Source of the DNA: Streptomyces sp. R44
GTDB lineage: Bacteria > Actinomycetota > Actinomycetes > Streptomycetales > Streptomycetaceae
Length of the DNA stretch: 64,000 bases
NCBI RefSeq assembly: GCF_041053105.1
Contig: NZ_CP163444.1
Coordinates: 6,480,501 to 6,544,500 of the forward strand
Direction of reading: 5' to 3'
Positions 1-8,211 of the stretch are shown here, piece by piece (position 1 is the stretch's first letter; each line of letters opens with the position of its first letter). The position numbers and the translations under genes are program-made. Under the pieces are notes generated by a model. The model ran no database searches and was not told the origin of the DNA. It saw only the letters and a list, made by a program, of their open reading frames with translations.

Positions 1-1
1 G

Positions 2-928
2 TGGTACTCGCCGGTTCGAAGCTCGCTGGCTCCTGACGGGGCTGCAAAGGTGAAGCTGTCGATTCGTTTCCGCAACGTGACAGCCTCGGATGTCTTCTTC
101 GTCGACTCCATCACCTTCAGCCCCGGAGGACTGGCGGTGTACGCGGATCCGACGGCCACCGGATACGGCGTCGACATCAAGCTTCAGGGGCTCACGGACG
201 GCACCTACACCCATTGGAGCCTCTCGCGATGGCTGGAGGACGGCACCGAAGAACCGGTACGCGGCCCGAGCGGCGACCTGACGTTGGTCTCCATCACGGG
301 GGACCTTGCCACCGCACAAGACTACGAGGCGCCGCTTGGCGTGCCAGTCCGCTACCAGGTGCGTGTCTCCGCAGGAGCCAACTACCGAACGACCCCCTCT
401 TTGTGGGTGACGATCCCCGAGCCTCCGACGACGGACATCGTCGTCAAGGACCCCGGTCAGCCGGCCAAACAAGGCACGTTCACTGTGTCCGAGCTCCCGC
501 AGTGGACGAGGTCCGCACGACAGGCGGTTCACCAAGTCCGCGGACGGGCCCGACCCGTGGTGATCTCCGACGTTCGCCTCTCCCGCACGGGGACGCTCAC
601 GCTGGTCACCGCTACGACCCGAGAACGCGACGCGTTGTGGTGGGTCCTGGAGGACGGGGCGACGGTCCTCATGCAATGGCCCTCGATCTGGGGCGAACGC
701 GACGTGTACGTCCAAGTCGGGGACGTCACTGAGCAGCGCATCGTGCGATACGGCGAGTTCGGCGACCGCACATGGACGCTCACATTGACGGAGGTAGATC
801 GCCCCGTCGGGGGCATGGCCGGATCCGCGGGACGCACGTGGACCACCGTCAGCACGGATCACGAGGACTGGACTGACGTTGCCACCACCTACGCCACTTG
901 GCTCGACGTCTACACGGGGGTGTCCTGA
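2..928 (+). CDS. Phage tail/baseplate protein with carbohydrate-binding-like segment (5' end outside window)
   Basis: The frame is open to the left edge, and the residues before the GTG at 50 (WYSPVRSSLAPDGAAK) continue smoothly into it. The first part reads like the end of a carbohydrate-binding module (a KVKLSIRF strand followed by FFVDSITFSP). I therefore treat the gene as truncated by the window rather than starting at 50. The remainder (~290 residues) is beta-rich, with fibronectin-like strands followed by a WVLEDGATVLMQWPS segment. It sits directly upstream of a DUF5047-type tail protein, which places it in the tail tip or baseplate. Its exact role is unknown. The next ATG overlaps this stop codon (TGATG). 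Confidence 0.7.
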   Translation, partial: WYSPVRSSLAPDGAAKVKLSIRFRNVTASDVFFVDSITFSPGGLAVYADPTATGYGVDIKLQGLTDGTYTHWSLSRWLEDGTEEPVRGPSGDLTLVSITGDLATAQDYEAPLGVPVRYQVRVSAGANYRTTPSLWVTIPEPPTTDIVVKDPGQPAKQGTFTVSELPQWTRSARQAVHQVRGRARPVVISDVRLSRTGTLTLVTATTRERDALWWVLEDGATVLMQWPSIWGERDVYVQVGDVTEQRIVRYGEFGDRTWTLTLTEVDRPVGGMAGSAGRTWTTVSTDHEDWTDVATTYATWLDVYTGVS

Positions 929-2037
929 TGTACGCGGTCACGCCGGCGTTTCTGGCAGCCCTCGCCACGTCTCACCGCATGGTGGTGACTGTCGACGCCT
1001 ACTACGGCGGCGCGCTTGTGGCGTCGGGGATCCCCGTCGCAGACGGGTCCGTCACGGTGGACCGAGGGAGCAAGACACGACGCTCCCTCTCGCTCACCGT
1101 GGCGGATCCCGCCCTCCTGCCGTGGGACGCGAACGACACTCTCGCGGCCTACGGCCAGGAACTCGTGATCAAGCGCGGGATCCGATACCCGAACGGGGAC
1201 GAGGAGCTCGTCCCCCTTGGAACATTCCGGATCAACGAACCTGCGGGTGACACGCTCCTGGGCCCGGTGACGATCACGGGAACGTCGGCGGAAGCGGCGA
1301 TCATCGACGACCGGTTCCAGGCTCCGACGTCGAGCCGCGGATACGCCGGATGTTTCAGCGCGATCGACGCCCTGATCCATCAGACCCTTCCAACTGCCAC
1401 GGTCGTCAACCTGACGGCCGGCGGTCGGAATCCTGCCCTCGCCGTCGCACAGTGGGACGCCGGTGCGGACCGTTGGGACGCCATCGTTCAGATCGCAACG
1501 GCAATGCAAGCGGAAGTCTTCGTTGATGCTCTCGGCCGCTTCGTCGTTGCGGACCGTCCCAACGTGCTGAGCGGATCCGTCGCATGGGATATCGCGGAAG
1601 GCGAAGGCGGAACGCTGATGTCTTCGGCTCGAACGATGTCACGGGCGGGCGTTTACAACGCCGTGTTGGCGACAGGGGAAAACACTGCCGCTGGAACGGC
1701 TCCGGTTAGCGCCGTTGCGCGGGATACAAACCCGTTGAGCCCGACCGTTTGGGGTGGTCCTTTCGGGAAGGTCACAAAGACCATTTCGTCGCCTCTCTGG
1801 ACAACGGTGGCGGCATGCCAGGCGGCAGCCGATTACGCCCTCATCGAGGCCACGGCGCCCAACGTGCAAACGTCGATCAACTCCCTACCCAATCCCGCCC
1901 TAGACGCAGGCGACGTAATCCGCCTCATCCACGCCGGGCGGAAAGAGCTGTACCTAGTGCAGTCGCTCAATATCCCACTGACGGTCTCCGGGAATTTCGC
2001 GGTATCCCTTCGAGGGCGTAAGGAGGACACATTCTGA
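928..2037 (+). CDS. Phage minor tail protein, DUF5047-like
   Basis: A 369-residue structural protein starting MYAVTPAFLAAL. The ATG at 928 overlaps the upstream stop and is preferred over an in-frame start at 898, which would overlap the previous gene by 31 nt. The beta-rich N-terminus with VTVDRGSKTRRSLSLTV and a central IVQIATAMQAEVFVDALGRF segment match the DUF5047 tail proteins of Streptomyces siphophages. These are likely baseplate hub components related to receptor-binding assembly. The stop overlaps the start of the next gene by one base, so the three tail genes are probably translationally coupled. Family assignment rests on remembered family patterns. Confidence 0.75.
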   Translation: MYAVTPAFLAALATSHRMVVTVDAYYGGALVASGIPVADGSVTVDRGSKTRRSLSLTVADPALLPWDANDTLAAYGQELVIKRGIRYPNGDEELVPLGTFRINEPAGDTLLGPVTITGTSAEAAIIDDRFQAPTSSRGYAGCFSAIDALIHQTLPTATVVNLTAGGRNPALAVAQWDAGADRWDAIVQIATAMQAEVFVDALGRFVVADRPNVLSGSVAWDIAEGEGGTLMSSARTMSRAGVYNAVLATGENTAAGTAPVSAVARDTNPLSPTVWGGPFGKVTKTISSPLWTTVAACQAAADYALIEATAPNVQTSINSLPNPALDAGDVIRLIHAGRKELYLVQSLNIPLTVSGNFAVSLRGRKEDTF

Positions 2038-2687
2038 TGCGAATGCGGGAGTCACTTGCGGACCTCATTCAGCGGATAGCCGAGCGCGTAGTAGACCAGC
2101 GCGGGCACTCCTGGAGCCTCGCCACCGTTACGGCTGTCAACGCAGACGGAACCGTCGACCTGTCCATGCCCGCGGGCGCCGTCTCCTCCGTCCGACGTCT
2201 GCGGCACGCCCGGCTAGCAGTGGGCGACGTGGTGCAGGTGGACCGGTCCCCGTCGGGAAACTGGCTGGTCACAGGCGCGACAGCCAATGGCCCGCAGTTC
2301 GTCCACCTGGCCCGGACTGGGACTTGGAATCTGCCTGCCACGACGTACACGGGTATCCCCTGGGACACCGTCGTCGACGGCAGCGCCTCCATGCTGCCCG
2401 TAGCCGGGACACCCGCACGCATCCCTCTGAGCGCGGGGACGTGGCGGATCAGCTTTCAACAGGCGTGGCCTAACGGGGCGACGACCGCACGCGTGCGAAT
2501 TCTCACGCCAACCCGTGACTATCAGGGCGAATTCATGGCGTCGTCAGGTGGCGCCCAAGGGGTGTCGGGAGTTGTTCCGATAACTCTGACGTCGGCCGGA
2601 TGGGTCGAGGTTCACCTCTACTCAGGAGCAGCCGTAACCATGTCCGCCGACTATTCCTCCGTCCTCGTAGAAAACGTGCGCGGGTAA
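2037..2687 (+). CDS. Phage baseplate/tail protein with N-terminal OB-fold-like domain
   Basis: A 216-residue protein. The first ~85 residues contain WSLATVTAVNADGTVDLSMP and a VGDVVQVDRSPSGNWLVTG strand pattern. This resembles the OB-like domain of spike and baseplate proteins (gpV/gp5 type). The C-terminal half is beta-rich and probably trimeric or fibre-like, ending with SADYSSVLVENVRG. It overlaps the upstream tail gene by one base (TGATG) and precedes a probable fibre gene. A structural role is supported by context; the precise function is inferred. Confidence 0.6.
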   Translation: MRMRESLADLIQRIAERVVDQRGHSWSLATVTAVNADGTVDLSMPAGAVSSVRRLRHARLAVGDVVQVDRSPSGNWLVTGATANGPQFVHLARTGTWNLPATTYTGIPWDTVVDGSASMLPVAGTPARIPLSAGTWRISFQQAWPNGATTARVRILTPTRDYQGEFMASSGGAQGVSGVVPITLTSAGWVEVHLYSGAAVTMSADYSSVLVENVRG

Positions 2688-2708
2688 TCGCTAAACAGAG
2701 GAGTTCAT

Positions 2709-3302
2709 GTGCCGCAGCAAGACAACTACGGCCAGGACGTCAGTTATCCCGTCCTGTCCGACCCGCCGAACATCGAGACCGCTTTCGACGGGGTGGTAAA
2801 CGGTCTCGTTAACCGGTCGGCGATGCGATTCGCCGACGCCAACGAGCGTGCCGCGACGTTGACAGGGACCACTGCTCCTAAGGCAGGGATGGTCACCTAT
2901 CTCGTTGCGGAGAATCGCCTTGAACTGAGAATGGGCGACGGGACGTGGCAGACGCTCACTCCTGGCCCCTGGGTTCCGTTGACCTTCGCTTCGGGCTATG
3001 AAGCGCGGTCGGGAAGCCCCGCCTACCGCATCGTCAATCGCGGCGTGGAGCTGCGCGGCACGATCCAGAGGGCCGGCGGTGTTCCGTTCGTGAAGGACGC
3101 TGGATTCCAGATCCTCACTCTCCCCACCGAAGCTCGCCCGCCGGCGTACAGGACGTTCATCGCTGCCACGGAGTGGGCCGCAGCCATGTACGCGCGCATC
3201 GAGGCAGCTCCCGACGGTGGGATCACCGTCATCATCCCGGCCTCCGCGGCAACCGGAGCTTCCTGGGTCTCCCTGGACAACATGCGCTATTCCCTCGTCT
3301 GA
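2709..3302 (+). CDS. Phage tail fibre-like structural protein
   Basis: A 197-residue protein starting at a GTG preceded by an AGAGGAG ribosome binding site. N-terminal residues DPPNIETAFDGVVNGLVNRSAMRF are typical of short fibre-attachment segments. A MVTYLVAENRLELRMGDGTW strand repeat follows, then a beta-rich C-terminus. It is the last tail gene before a strong terminator, so it closes the structural operon. No catalytic residues are visible. Confidence 0.55.
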   Translation: MPQQDNYGQDVSYPVLSDPPNIETAFDGVVNGLVNRSAMRFADANERAATLTGTTAPKAGMVTYLVAENRLELRMGDGTWQTLTPGPWVPLTFASGYEARSGSPAYRIVNRGVELRGTIQRAGGVPFVKDAGFQILTLPTEARPPAYRTFIAATEWAAAMYARIEAAPDGGITVIIPASAATGASWVSLDNMRYSLV

Positions 3303-3324
3303 CCTCAGTCCGACAGTCACTTAC

Positions 3325-3348
3325 GCCCCGCAGCGACGGGGCCTTTTT
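3325..3348 (+). terminator. Rho-independent terminator after tail genes
   Basis: The stem GCCCCG/CGGGGC is followed by TTTTT, 22 nt after the fibre gene stop. It separates the structural operon from the lysis gene. Confidence 0.8.
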
Positions 3349-3370
3349 CATGCCCTGGAGGCGATCACCA

Positions 3371-4276
3371 ATGGGTGAGATCTGGATCAAGGAAGCGGAG
3401 CGGCTCGGAGACGGTGACATCGGTGGGGCCATGGACTCCCCGTCGGCTCCGCCCCGCGTCGTCTGGCACACCACGGAGAGCGGGGCGGGGGACGCGTCCT
3501 TCGAGGCCGTCGCGAAGTACCTGAGCGACCACGCGTCGGAGCCGCACATCCTGTACGACCCGACGACCGACCGGCTCGGGCAGTACGGCCCGCTCAACGA
3601 GTCCGCCCGCGCGTTGAAGAACGACGGGACGACGCGAACGAACCGAACGGGCCGCGTCTGCATACAGATCGAGGTTCTCGCGAAGGCATCGAAGCCCTTC
3701 ACGTCGTATTGGAAGCCGGGCAAGAACTTCGCGGCTCTCATGCGCGCTATCCGTTCCTGGAGCGTCCCCGACACCTGGCCGGCCGGTGCGCTCGCAACGT
3801 CGTACAGCGACGACTCGCCGCGCAACCGAACCGTCTGGGCGACGAAGGGCGGTCACTACGGGCACTCGAACATCCCCGGAAACGATCACTGGGACCCGGG
3901 CAACATCGACAAGGCGGCTCTCTTCAAGGCGGCTCCCCGCCCAACGACCCCACCCGCGACGTCGACCCCGGCGCCTGCCCCGAAGCCAGTCGTTGACCTC
4001 TCGAACCTCCTCGCGGCGTCCCGTCGTGACCCCGGTCTGAAGCAGGGCGGAACGACGCACCCGGACGACGTGAAGCCGGTGGAGGCGGCCCTCGTCAAGG
4101 AGGGGCTCCTCGCAGCGACGTATGCCAAGGATGGATCGTTCGGCACGAAGACGCTCGACGCCTACAAGGCGTGGCAGAAGCGATGCGGCTACACCGGATC
4201 CGCGGCCGACGGCTACCCGGGTCTGGCGTCGCTGACGAAGCTCGGGCGTAAGTACGGCTTCACGGTGAAGGGGTGA
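3371..4276 (+). CDS. Endolysin: N-acetylmuramoyl-L-alanine amidase with C-terminal peptidoglycan-binding domain
   Basis: A 301-residue lysis enzyme expected to cleave the amide bond between muramic acid and the stem peptide. The N-terminal domain has the amidase/PGRP pattern: VVWHTTESGAG (zinc-ligand His at residue 33), an ILYDPTTDRLGQYG strand, then GHYGHSNIPGNDHWDPG carrying the later His/Asp ligands. A Pro/Thr/Ala linker near residues 195-215 leads to a peptidoglycan-binding domain with the pattern DPGLKQGGTTHPDDVKPVEAAL and GSFGTKTLDAYKAWQ. The ATG at 3371 follows CTGGAGG; an ATG at 3350 lies in the terminator tail and was rejected. It is followed within 5 nt by a small membrane/coiled-coil gene. 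Confidence 0.9.
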   Translation: MGEIWIKEAERLGDGDIGGAMDSPSAPPRVVWHTTESGAGDASFEAVAKYLSDHASEPHILYDPTTDRLGQYGPLNESARALKNDGTTRTNRTGRVCIQIEVLAKASKPFTSYWKPGKNFAALMRAIRSWSVPDTWPAGALATSYSDDSPRNRTVWATKGGHYGHSNIPGNDHWDPGNIDKAALFKAAPRPTTPPATSTPAPAPKPVVDLSNLLAASRRDPGLKQGGTTHPDDVKPVEAALVKEGLLAATYAKDGSFGTKTLDAYKAWQKRCGYTGSAADGYPGLASLTKLGRKYGFTVKG

Positions 4277-4280
4277 GCGG

Positions 4281-4586
4281 GTGGAGGTCGTTGTTGCCCT
4301 CATCGCTGCCGTTGCGGCAGTTATCTCCGCAGGCCTTAGCGCCCGAACGTCGAAGCAGACTGGGCAGTCTGTAGCGGCAGATGGAGAGGTTACCCGGGCG
4401 GCCACTGAGGAGGTCGTTGCGGGCGCCGTTGAAGCTGTAACGGCTCGGTTCGACGCCCGCGTTGACGATCTCCGAGACGACATCAACGACGTTCGGGAGT
4501 CTGTGACGAAGGTGCGTGAGTGGCAGGCGGGTCACGATGCCGAGCACCTCATCATCGGTCAGCCGCATCCCCGCGAAGAAAACTGA
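4281..4586 (+). CDS. Small membrane protein with coiled coil, possible holin-associated protein
   Basis: A 101-residue protein beginning at GTG, 5 nt after the endolysin stop. Residues 3-21 (VVVALIAAVAAVISAGLSA) form one membrane helix. The rest is charged and heptad-like (RFDARVDDLRDDINDVRES), suggesting a coiled coil. Position next to the endolysin fits a holin or membrane-anchored lysis partner, but only one transmembrane helix is present, so that role is inferred. Confidence 0.6.
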   Translation: MEVVVALIAAVAAVISAGLSARTSKQTGQSVAADGEVTRAATEEVVAGAVEAVTARFDARVDDLRDDINDVRESVTKVREWQAGHDAEHLIIGQPHPREEN

Positions 4587-4593
4587 CCCGCGA

Positions 4594-4626
4594 CCCGAAC
4601 ATTTCGCGGCTACCCCCACACAACTT
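4594..4626 (+). promoter_or_regulatory. Element B1: repeated promoter-like block
   Basis: CCCGAACAT, a 7-nt gap, then CTACCCCCACACAACT. It lies 29 nt before the dNMP kinase start. The same block recurs at 7341, 15533 and 27887 with the same 7-nt gap, each time upstream of a gene. It is probably a phage promoter with a GAAC-type upstream box and a CACAACT downstream box. Confidence 0.65.
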
Positions 4627-4654
4627 CTTCGTCAGCACAGACGGAGGAGGACGC

Positions 4655-5239
4655 ATGAACATCGCCATCGCCGGCCGGGCCCGCACCGGTAAGGACACCA
4701 TCGGTCGGTACCTTGTGGAGTCGCGAGGCTACCGGCGGGTGGCCTTCGCGGACGCCCTGAAGGAGGCGGCACTTCGGATCGACCCGCCCGTATGGATCAC
4801 CAACCACGGCGACGACTTCGAGCGGCTGTCGGAGGTCGTGGGCGACTGGGGCTGGGAGAAGGCCAAGGAGGGCCACGAGGTCCGCCGCTTCCTCCAGGAG
4901 CTTGGCGCCTCCATGCGTGCCGTCGACCCGGAGATCTGGATCCGGGCAGCGCTGAAGAAGGTCGACGAGGCGAACGAGGCCGGCGTCCCGTGCGTGATCA
5001 CGGACGTGAGGTACATCAACGAGCTCGACACTCTTCGCCGGCTCCGCTGGCATACGGTCCACATCGACCGCCCCGACGTCCCGCAGCTCGTCCATGAGTC
5101 TGAGGGGGCGATCAATCCGGATGACGTCCACTACATGATCCGCAACGTCGGCACCCTCAACGACCTTCACCGCCAGGTGGACGTGATCCTCGAAGAGATC
5201 GACTCCATCGAGTCCGCCCGTCACTACGCCCGCCTCTAA
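4655..5239 (+). CDS. Deoxynucleoside monophosphate kinase
   Basis: A 194-residue kinase that would phosphorylate dNMPs to dNDPs for phage DNA synthesis. The N-terminal P-loop AGRARTGKDTIGRYLV (residues 5-20) has the GKDT signature of the T4 gp1/phiC31 dNMP kinase family. CVITDVRYINELDTLR and HIDRPDVP in the C-terminal half match the nucleotide-contact region of that family. The ATG at 4655 is preceded by GGAGGAGG. In phiC31 a comparable kinase also lies just beyond the lysis gene. It is likely driven by element B1. Confidence 0.85.
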   Translation: MNIAIAGRARTGKDTIGRYLVESRGYRRVAFADALKEAALRIDPPVWITNHGDDFERLSEVVGDWGWEKAKEGHEVRRFLQELGASMRAVDPEIWIRAALKKVDEANEAGVPCVITDVRYINELDTLRRLRWHTVHIDRPDVPQLVHESEGAINPDDVHYMIRNVGTLNDLHRQVDVILEEIDSIESARHYARL

Positions 5240-5251
5240 CGAAAGGCACTC

Positions 5252-5437
5252 ATGGAACGTCTGCGCACCCTGAGCTTGAGACTCCTCGTCTGGCTTCAAC
5301 TCCTCAGCCCCAAGCGCTTCGCCGCACTGGCCAGCTCTCTCGTCCTCGCACTCGGCGCAGTCGTGCCGGTCCTGGCGGACGAGGACGTCGCCCGAGCCGT
5401 CGTCGACGTCGCAACCGCCGTGGTCTACGGCGAGTAA
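5252..5437 (+). CDS. Small membrane protein
   Basis: A 61-residue protein with a basic N-terminus (MERLRTLSLRLLVWLQLLSPKR) and one hydrophobic helix (FAALASSLVLALGAVVPVLA), followed by an acidic tail. It follows the kinase by 12 nt behind a GAAAGGCACTC leader that resembles leaders elsewhere in this phage. A holin or export-type role is possible but unproven. Confidence 0.6.
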   Translation: MERLRTLSLRLLVWLQLLSPKRFAALASSLVLALGAVVPVLADEDVARAVVDVATAVVYGE

Positions 5438-5448
5438 CACCACCTTCA

Positions 5449-5482
5449 GCCCCCTGTCTCACACGAGGCAGGGGGCTTTTTG
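5449..5482 (+). terminator. Rho-independent terminator
   Basis: The stem AGCCCCCTG/CAGGGGGCT with extra pairing and a following run of T ends the lysis/kinase unit. Confidence 0.9.
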
Positions 5483-5601
5483 CGTTCCTGAGGGAACGTG
5501 CCACCTTAAGGAACCCTTAGTTCATGGCAAAGATTTTCGAATGACGCGCATTGCGCCCACGTCATGCGACCAGCGGGAACCGTCAAACCAGACCGCGCGG
5601 T
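5483..5601. other. Intergenic segment, possible joined cos region
   Basis: No gene is visible. The segment has short inverted repeats (CTTAAGGAACCCTTAG) and is less GC-rich than its surroundings. By analogy with phiC31, where the linear genome ends after the kinase region, the joined cohesive ends could lie here. This is inference only. Confidence 0.25.
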
Positions 5602-5619
5602 CCGCTAATCGATTAGCGG
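5602..5619. promoter_or_regulatory. Element A1: palindromic operator CCGCTAATCGATTAGCGG
   Basis: A perfect 18-bp palindrome 43 bp before the first early gene. It is the reference copy of a family found nine or so times in the prophage. It is comparable in layout to the conserved inverted repeats bound by the phiC31 repressor. Confidence 0.75.
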
Positions 5620-5661
5620 TGTTCCACCGGTCAGGCCGTCACTAGCGATAGGGTCCCAAGT

Positions 5662-6291
5662 ATGCCGACCTCACCGGGCGGGCCCCTGATCCATGCACTA
5701 CATGCGCTCTGGGCCCATATTCAGAAGGCGGTGCCTGACCTACCTCCGGTCCGCATCGCCATAACGTCAGCGCTATCGCCGCCGGGCCACGGCCCCGAGC
5801 GGTGGCAGGAGGACGAAGACGGCGTAGTGACGGGCCTCGTCATCACCGCATCGACGCTTCGCGAGGGCGCCGACGCAACGAGTCATGAGGTCTTGCACCA
5901 CGCCGCGCATCTTCTGAACTGGCGCAGGAACGTCGCGGACACCGCCGCACGTGGCGCCTATCACAACGCACGCTTCCTCGACGCGGCTGCGGAACTCGGT
6001 CTAGCACTCCCAGCCGGCGCCAAGCGGACTACCCGCGGCTTTGCCGACGTCGAGATGACGCCAGAGACCCACGCGCGGTACGCCGCTGATGTGGCCAAGC
6101 TGGCTGCCGTCATCCCTGGCGCGCTGCCACACCTGGAGCCTCCACCCTCGGCCCCACGAGCCCGCGGGGACCGCATCACACTTCGCTGTGGCTGTGAACC
6201 CAAGCCGCGTGCGATCAAAGTGGGCGCCACTGTGGCGGCGCTGGGTCCAATTGTGTGCGGAGTGTGTAAGAAGGAGTTCCTGGCTGACTAG
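5662..6291 (+). CDS. SprT-like zinc metallopeptidase-fold protein
   Basis: A 209-residue protein. The HEVLHHAAHLL motif at about residue 75 is an HExxH zinc-binding signature followed by another His, as in SprT-like peptidases. The C-terminus has a zinc-ribbon-like pattern with CGCEPKPRA and CGVCKKEF. Such proteins are frequent in the early regions of Streptomyces phages; in cells the fold acts on DNA-protein crosslinks, but the phage substrate is unknown. It is the first gene after operator A1. The start has a weak ribosome site, and a TAGGGT -10-like box lies only 13 nt upstream, so a short leader is possible. Confidence 0.75.
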   Translation: MPTSPGGPLIHALHALWAHIQKAVPDLPPVRIAITSALSPPGHGPERWQEDEDGVVTGLVITASTLREGADATSHEVLHHAAHLLNWRRNVADTAARGAYHNARFLDAAAELGLALPAGAKRTTRGFADVEMTPETHARYAADVAKLAAVIPGALPHLEPPPSAPRARGDRITLRCGCEPKPRAIKVGATVAALGPIVCGVCKKEFLAD

Positions 6292-6373
6292 CCAGTCCAA
6301 CGCTGGGGTAGCCTCAGCACACAGCAAGTGACTAGCGATGGCTGCCCTAGCCAACACAAGGAGGATGTCCACC

Positions 6374-7153
6374 ATGGGTGAAGTGAGCCGAAGGGACGAC
6401 GCGCCGGCGCCTGTGCCCGTCGACCCCGCCACCCTGCCAACGCTGGAGGTGGACGAGCTTGTCAAGGAGTCTGAGGATCAGCTCGCGGCACGCGGCGTGG
6501 CCTACGGACGCGAGTACATCCGCATCGAGCACCATCCGACGATGCTCCTGAAGAACCTTGCGGCCGTCGCAGTAGCGTTGCGGGTCAAGTACGGCGACAT
6601 GCGCGGCCAGTCCTACGAGTACCGGCAGCGCATGCGGGAGATTTACGCTGCCGCAGGCATGGGGTCGGAAGTTCAGGGCTCCGTTCGGTACCACATCGGC
6701 AACCTCCTGCGGCGTTCAATGACACCCCGAGAGCTGGAGAAGCACGAGCTTCTTCCCACGTCGCCGCTGGAGCGTCTCCAGGACGGACGAGAGATCAGGG
6801 CCAAGCTCACACAGGCAGCGAAGACCCTCGAATCGATGGACAAGTCCCTCATCGAGGGTCTCATTCCCAGCCCTGTCGCAAAGCCGAAGCCGGCCAAGAA
6901 GAGCGCGAAGCAGGCTCAGGCCAGTGGTAAGGGCGATGCCCCCAAGAGCACCGGACCGGAGCTGAAGGCCACCGCCGATGCCCTACGCCTGGCTACTGTC
7001 GCCAACGGGATCATTGGACAACTGGACGCCGACGTCATCGACGACCACATGACCGATGGACAGCGGGCCAAACTGGACGACGAGCTCGCAGCCATACAGA
7101 AGCGACTCACCGCGCTGCGTCGGCACACGCGAAAGCCCAGCTCAAAGGTCTGA
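6374..7153 (+). CDS. Unknown early phage protein, helical
   Basis: A 259-residue protein of unknown function. The ATG at 6374 (MGEVSRRDD) sits 9 nt after AAGGAGG and is preferred over ATGs at 6338 and 6365. The N-terminal half (residues ~45-140) is mostly helical with YGREYIRIEHHP and RQRMREIYAAAGMGSEVQ. A Lys/Ala/Ser-rich linker (~175-200) follows, then a helical C-terminus ending in basic residues. Its position near operator A1 would suit a regulator, but no clear helix-turn-helix is visible. Confidence 0.65.
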   Translation: MGEVSRRDDAPAPVPVDPATLPTLEVDELVKESEDQLAARGVAYGREYIRIEHHPTMLLKNLAAVAVALRVKYGDMRGQSYEYRQRMREIYAAAGMGSEVQGSVRYHIGNLLRRSMTPRELEKHELLPTSPLERLQDGREIRAKLTQAAKTLESMDKSLIEGLIPSPVAKPKPAKKSAKQAQASGKGDAPKSTGPELKATADALRLATVANGIIGQLDADVIDDHMTDGQRAKLDDELAAIQKRLTALRRHTRKPSSKV

Positions 7154-7211
7154 TGGCCGCCTCCTGACGTCGCCCCGGCCTCCTCCCTCCAGGCCGAACC
7201 AGGGTCCAAAG

Positions 7212-7286
7212 CGCCAAACTAACCCCCTATTTCTATTTTCTCTTGACGCGTCTTAGAGAAAAAGGAAAGAGGGGGTTAGTTTGGCG
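7212..7286. repeat. 75-bp near-perfect inverted repeat (32-bp arms)
   Basis: Left arm 7212-7243 and right arm 7255-7286 pair at 29 of 32 positions around an 11-nt loop containing the palindrome GACGCGTC. The outer 17 bp (CGCCAAACTAACCCCCT) match perfectly. The arms are strikingly AT-rich for this genome. It lies between two genes, and no open reading frame is inside. Confidence 0.85.
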
Positions 7287-7340
7287 TTTCTGACCCCGGT
7301 CTGACCCTGGCGCAGTGGACGAAAAGATCTTGAGACTCGG

Positions 7341-7375
7341 CCCGAACATCTCGGCTCTACCCCCACATAACTAAG
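7341..7375 (+). promoter_or_regulatory. Element B2: repeated promoter-like block
   Basis: CCCGAACAT, a 7-nt gap, then CTACCCCCACATAACT. It lies 33 nt before the RecB-like nuclease start. This is the second copy of the B family. Confidence 0.65.
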
Positions 7376-7407
7376 TCGTAGGCAGGAAGCGACGAGGTGG
7401 AGGCCAG

Positions 7408-8211
7408 ATGGCAGGGGTGAGCACGATCAAGCGCGGCGGAAGCCGCTTCTACATCGATCCGGACAACGGAGCGATCAAGGTCCCGGGCGTGACAAGCATT
7501 GTCGGCATGCTCCCGAAGGACTTCCTCATGTACTGGGCTGCGAAGGAAGCCGCCACGGCAGCCGTGGACAACTGGGACGTGGTCTCGAAGCTCTGTGAGC
7601 GCGACCCGCAGGGAGCCATCGACTACCTGAAGGGTGCGCACCGACGGAAGTCGAAGGCTGCGGCCGACACCGGCTCCGCGGCGCACGACCTCTTCGAGCG
7701 TCTGGCGCGCGGTGAGACGGTCCACGACCGGCACGTCCACATCGACGTGAAGCCCCACGTCAAGTGGTTCAAGGAGTTCCTCGACGAGATGCAGCCGGAG
7801 TTTCTGCACCTCGAAGAGACAGTGTGGAACGACTCCATCGCCTACGCCGGCTCCTTCGACGCCATCGCGATCATCGACGGCGAGACGGTCGTTCTCGACT
7901 GGAAGACGTCGAAGGACGTCTACGACTCGGTGGCGCTTCAGCTCGCGGCCTACCGCTACGCGGAGCGCATCATCCGGGCGTCCGACGGCGAGTCGCTCCC
8001 GGTCCCGGAGATCACGGGCGGCGCAGTCCTTCACGTCCGGCCGGAGGCCTGGAAGCTCGTGCCCGTCGAGTGCGGTCCGCGAGTGTTCGACGTCTTCAAG
8101 TTCCTTCGCGGCGTCTTCGATTGGGAGGCCGACGGCAAGAAGAAGGTCGTTGGCCGGCCGATTGCCTGGGGCGGCGCGGAGGAGACCGGCACGCAGAGGA
8201 GGGCTGCCTGA
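7408..8211 (+). CDS. RecB/Cas4-like PD-(D/E)XK exonuclease
   Basis: A 267-residue nuclease of the phage RecB/Cas4-like group. The core AYAGSFDAIAIIDGE followed by TVVLDWKTSKD carries the Asp and the DxK catalytic pattern (about residues 151 and 165-167). QLAAYRYAERI then matches the conserved QLxxY helix. An early GVTSIVGMLPK segment and a GSAAHDLFERLARGE segment are also typical of this group. It probably acts in phage recombination or DNA end processing. The ATG follows GGTGGAGG, and the stop overlaps the next start (TGATG). Transcription is likely from B2. Confidence 0.85.
   Translation: MAGVSTIKRGGSRFYIDPDNGAIKVPGVTSIVGMLPKDFLMYWAAKEAATAAVDNWDVVSKLCERDPQGAIDYLKGAHRRKSKAAADTGSAAHDLFERLARGETVHDRHVHIDVKPHVKWFKEFLDEMQPEFLHLEETVWNDSIAYAGSFDAIAIIDGETVVLDWKTSKDVYDSVALQLAAYRYAERIIRASDGESLPVPEITGGAVLHVRPEAWKLVPVECGPRVFDVFKFLRGVFDWEADGKKKVVGRPIAWGGAEETGTQRRAA

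Noticed and set aside
50..928. Start of the first tail gene at GTG 50
   Set aside because: The frame stays open to the window edge, and the upstream residues fit a carbohydrate-binding domain, so the gene is taken as 5'-truncated by the window.
898..2037. Longer form of the second tail gene
   Set aside because: The in-frame start at 898 overlaps the previous gene by 31 nt; the ATG at 928 gives the clean TGATG overlap seen in the neighbouring genes.
6292..6373. Promoter from the TGACTAGCGAT stretch before 6,374
   Set aside because: It contains a half A site, but no convincing -35/-10 pair; left unassigned.
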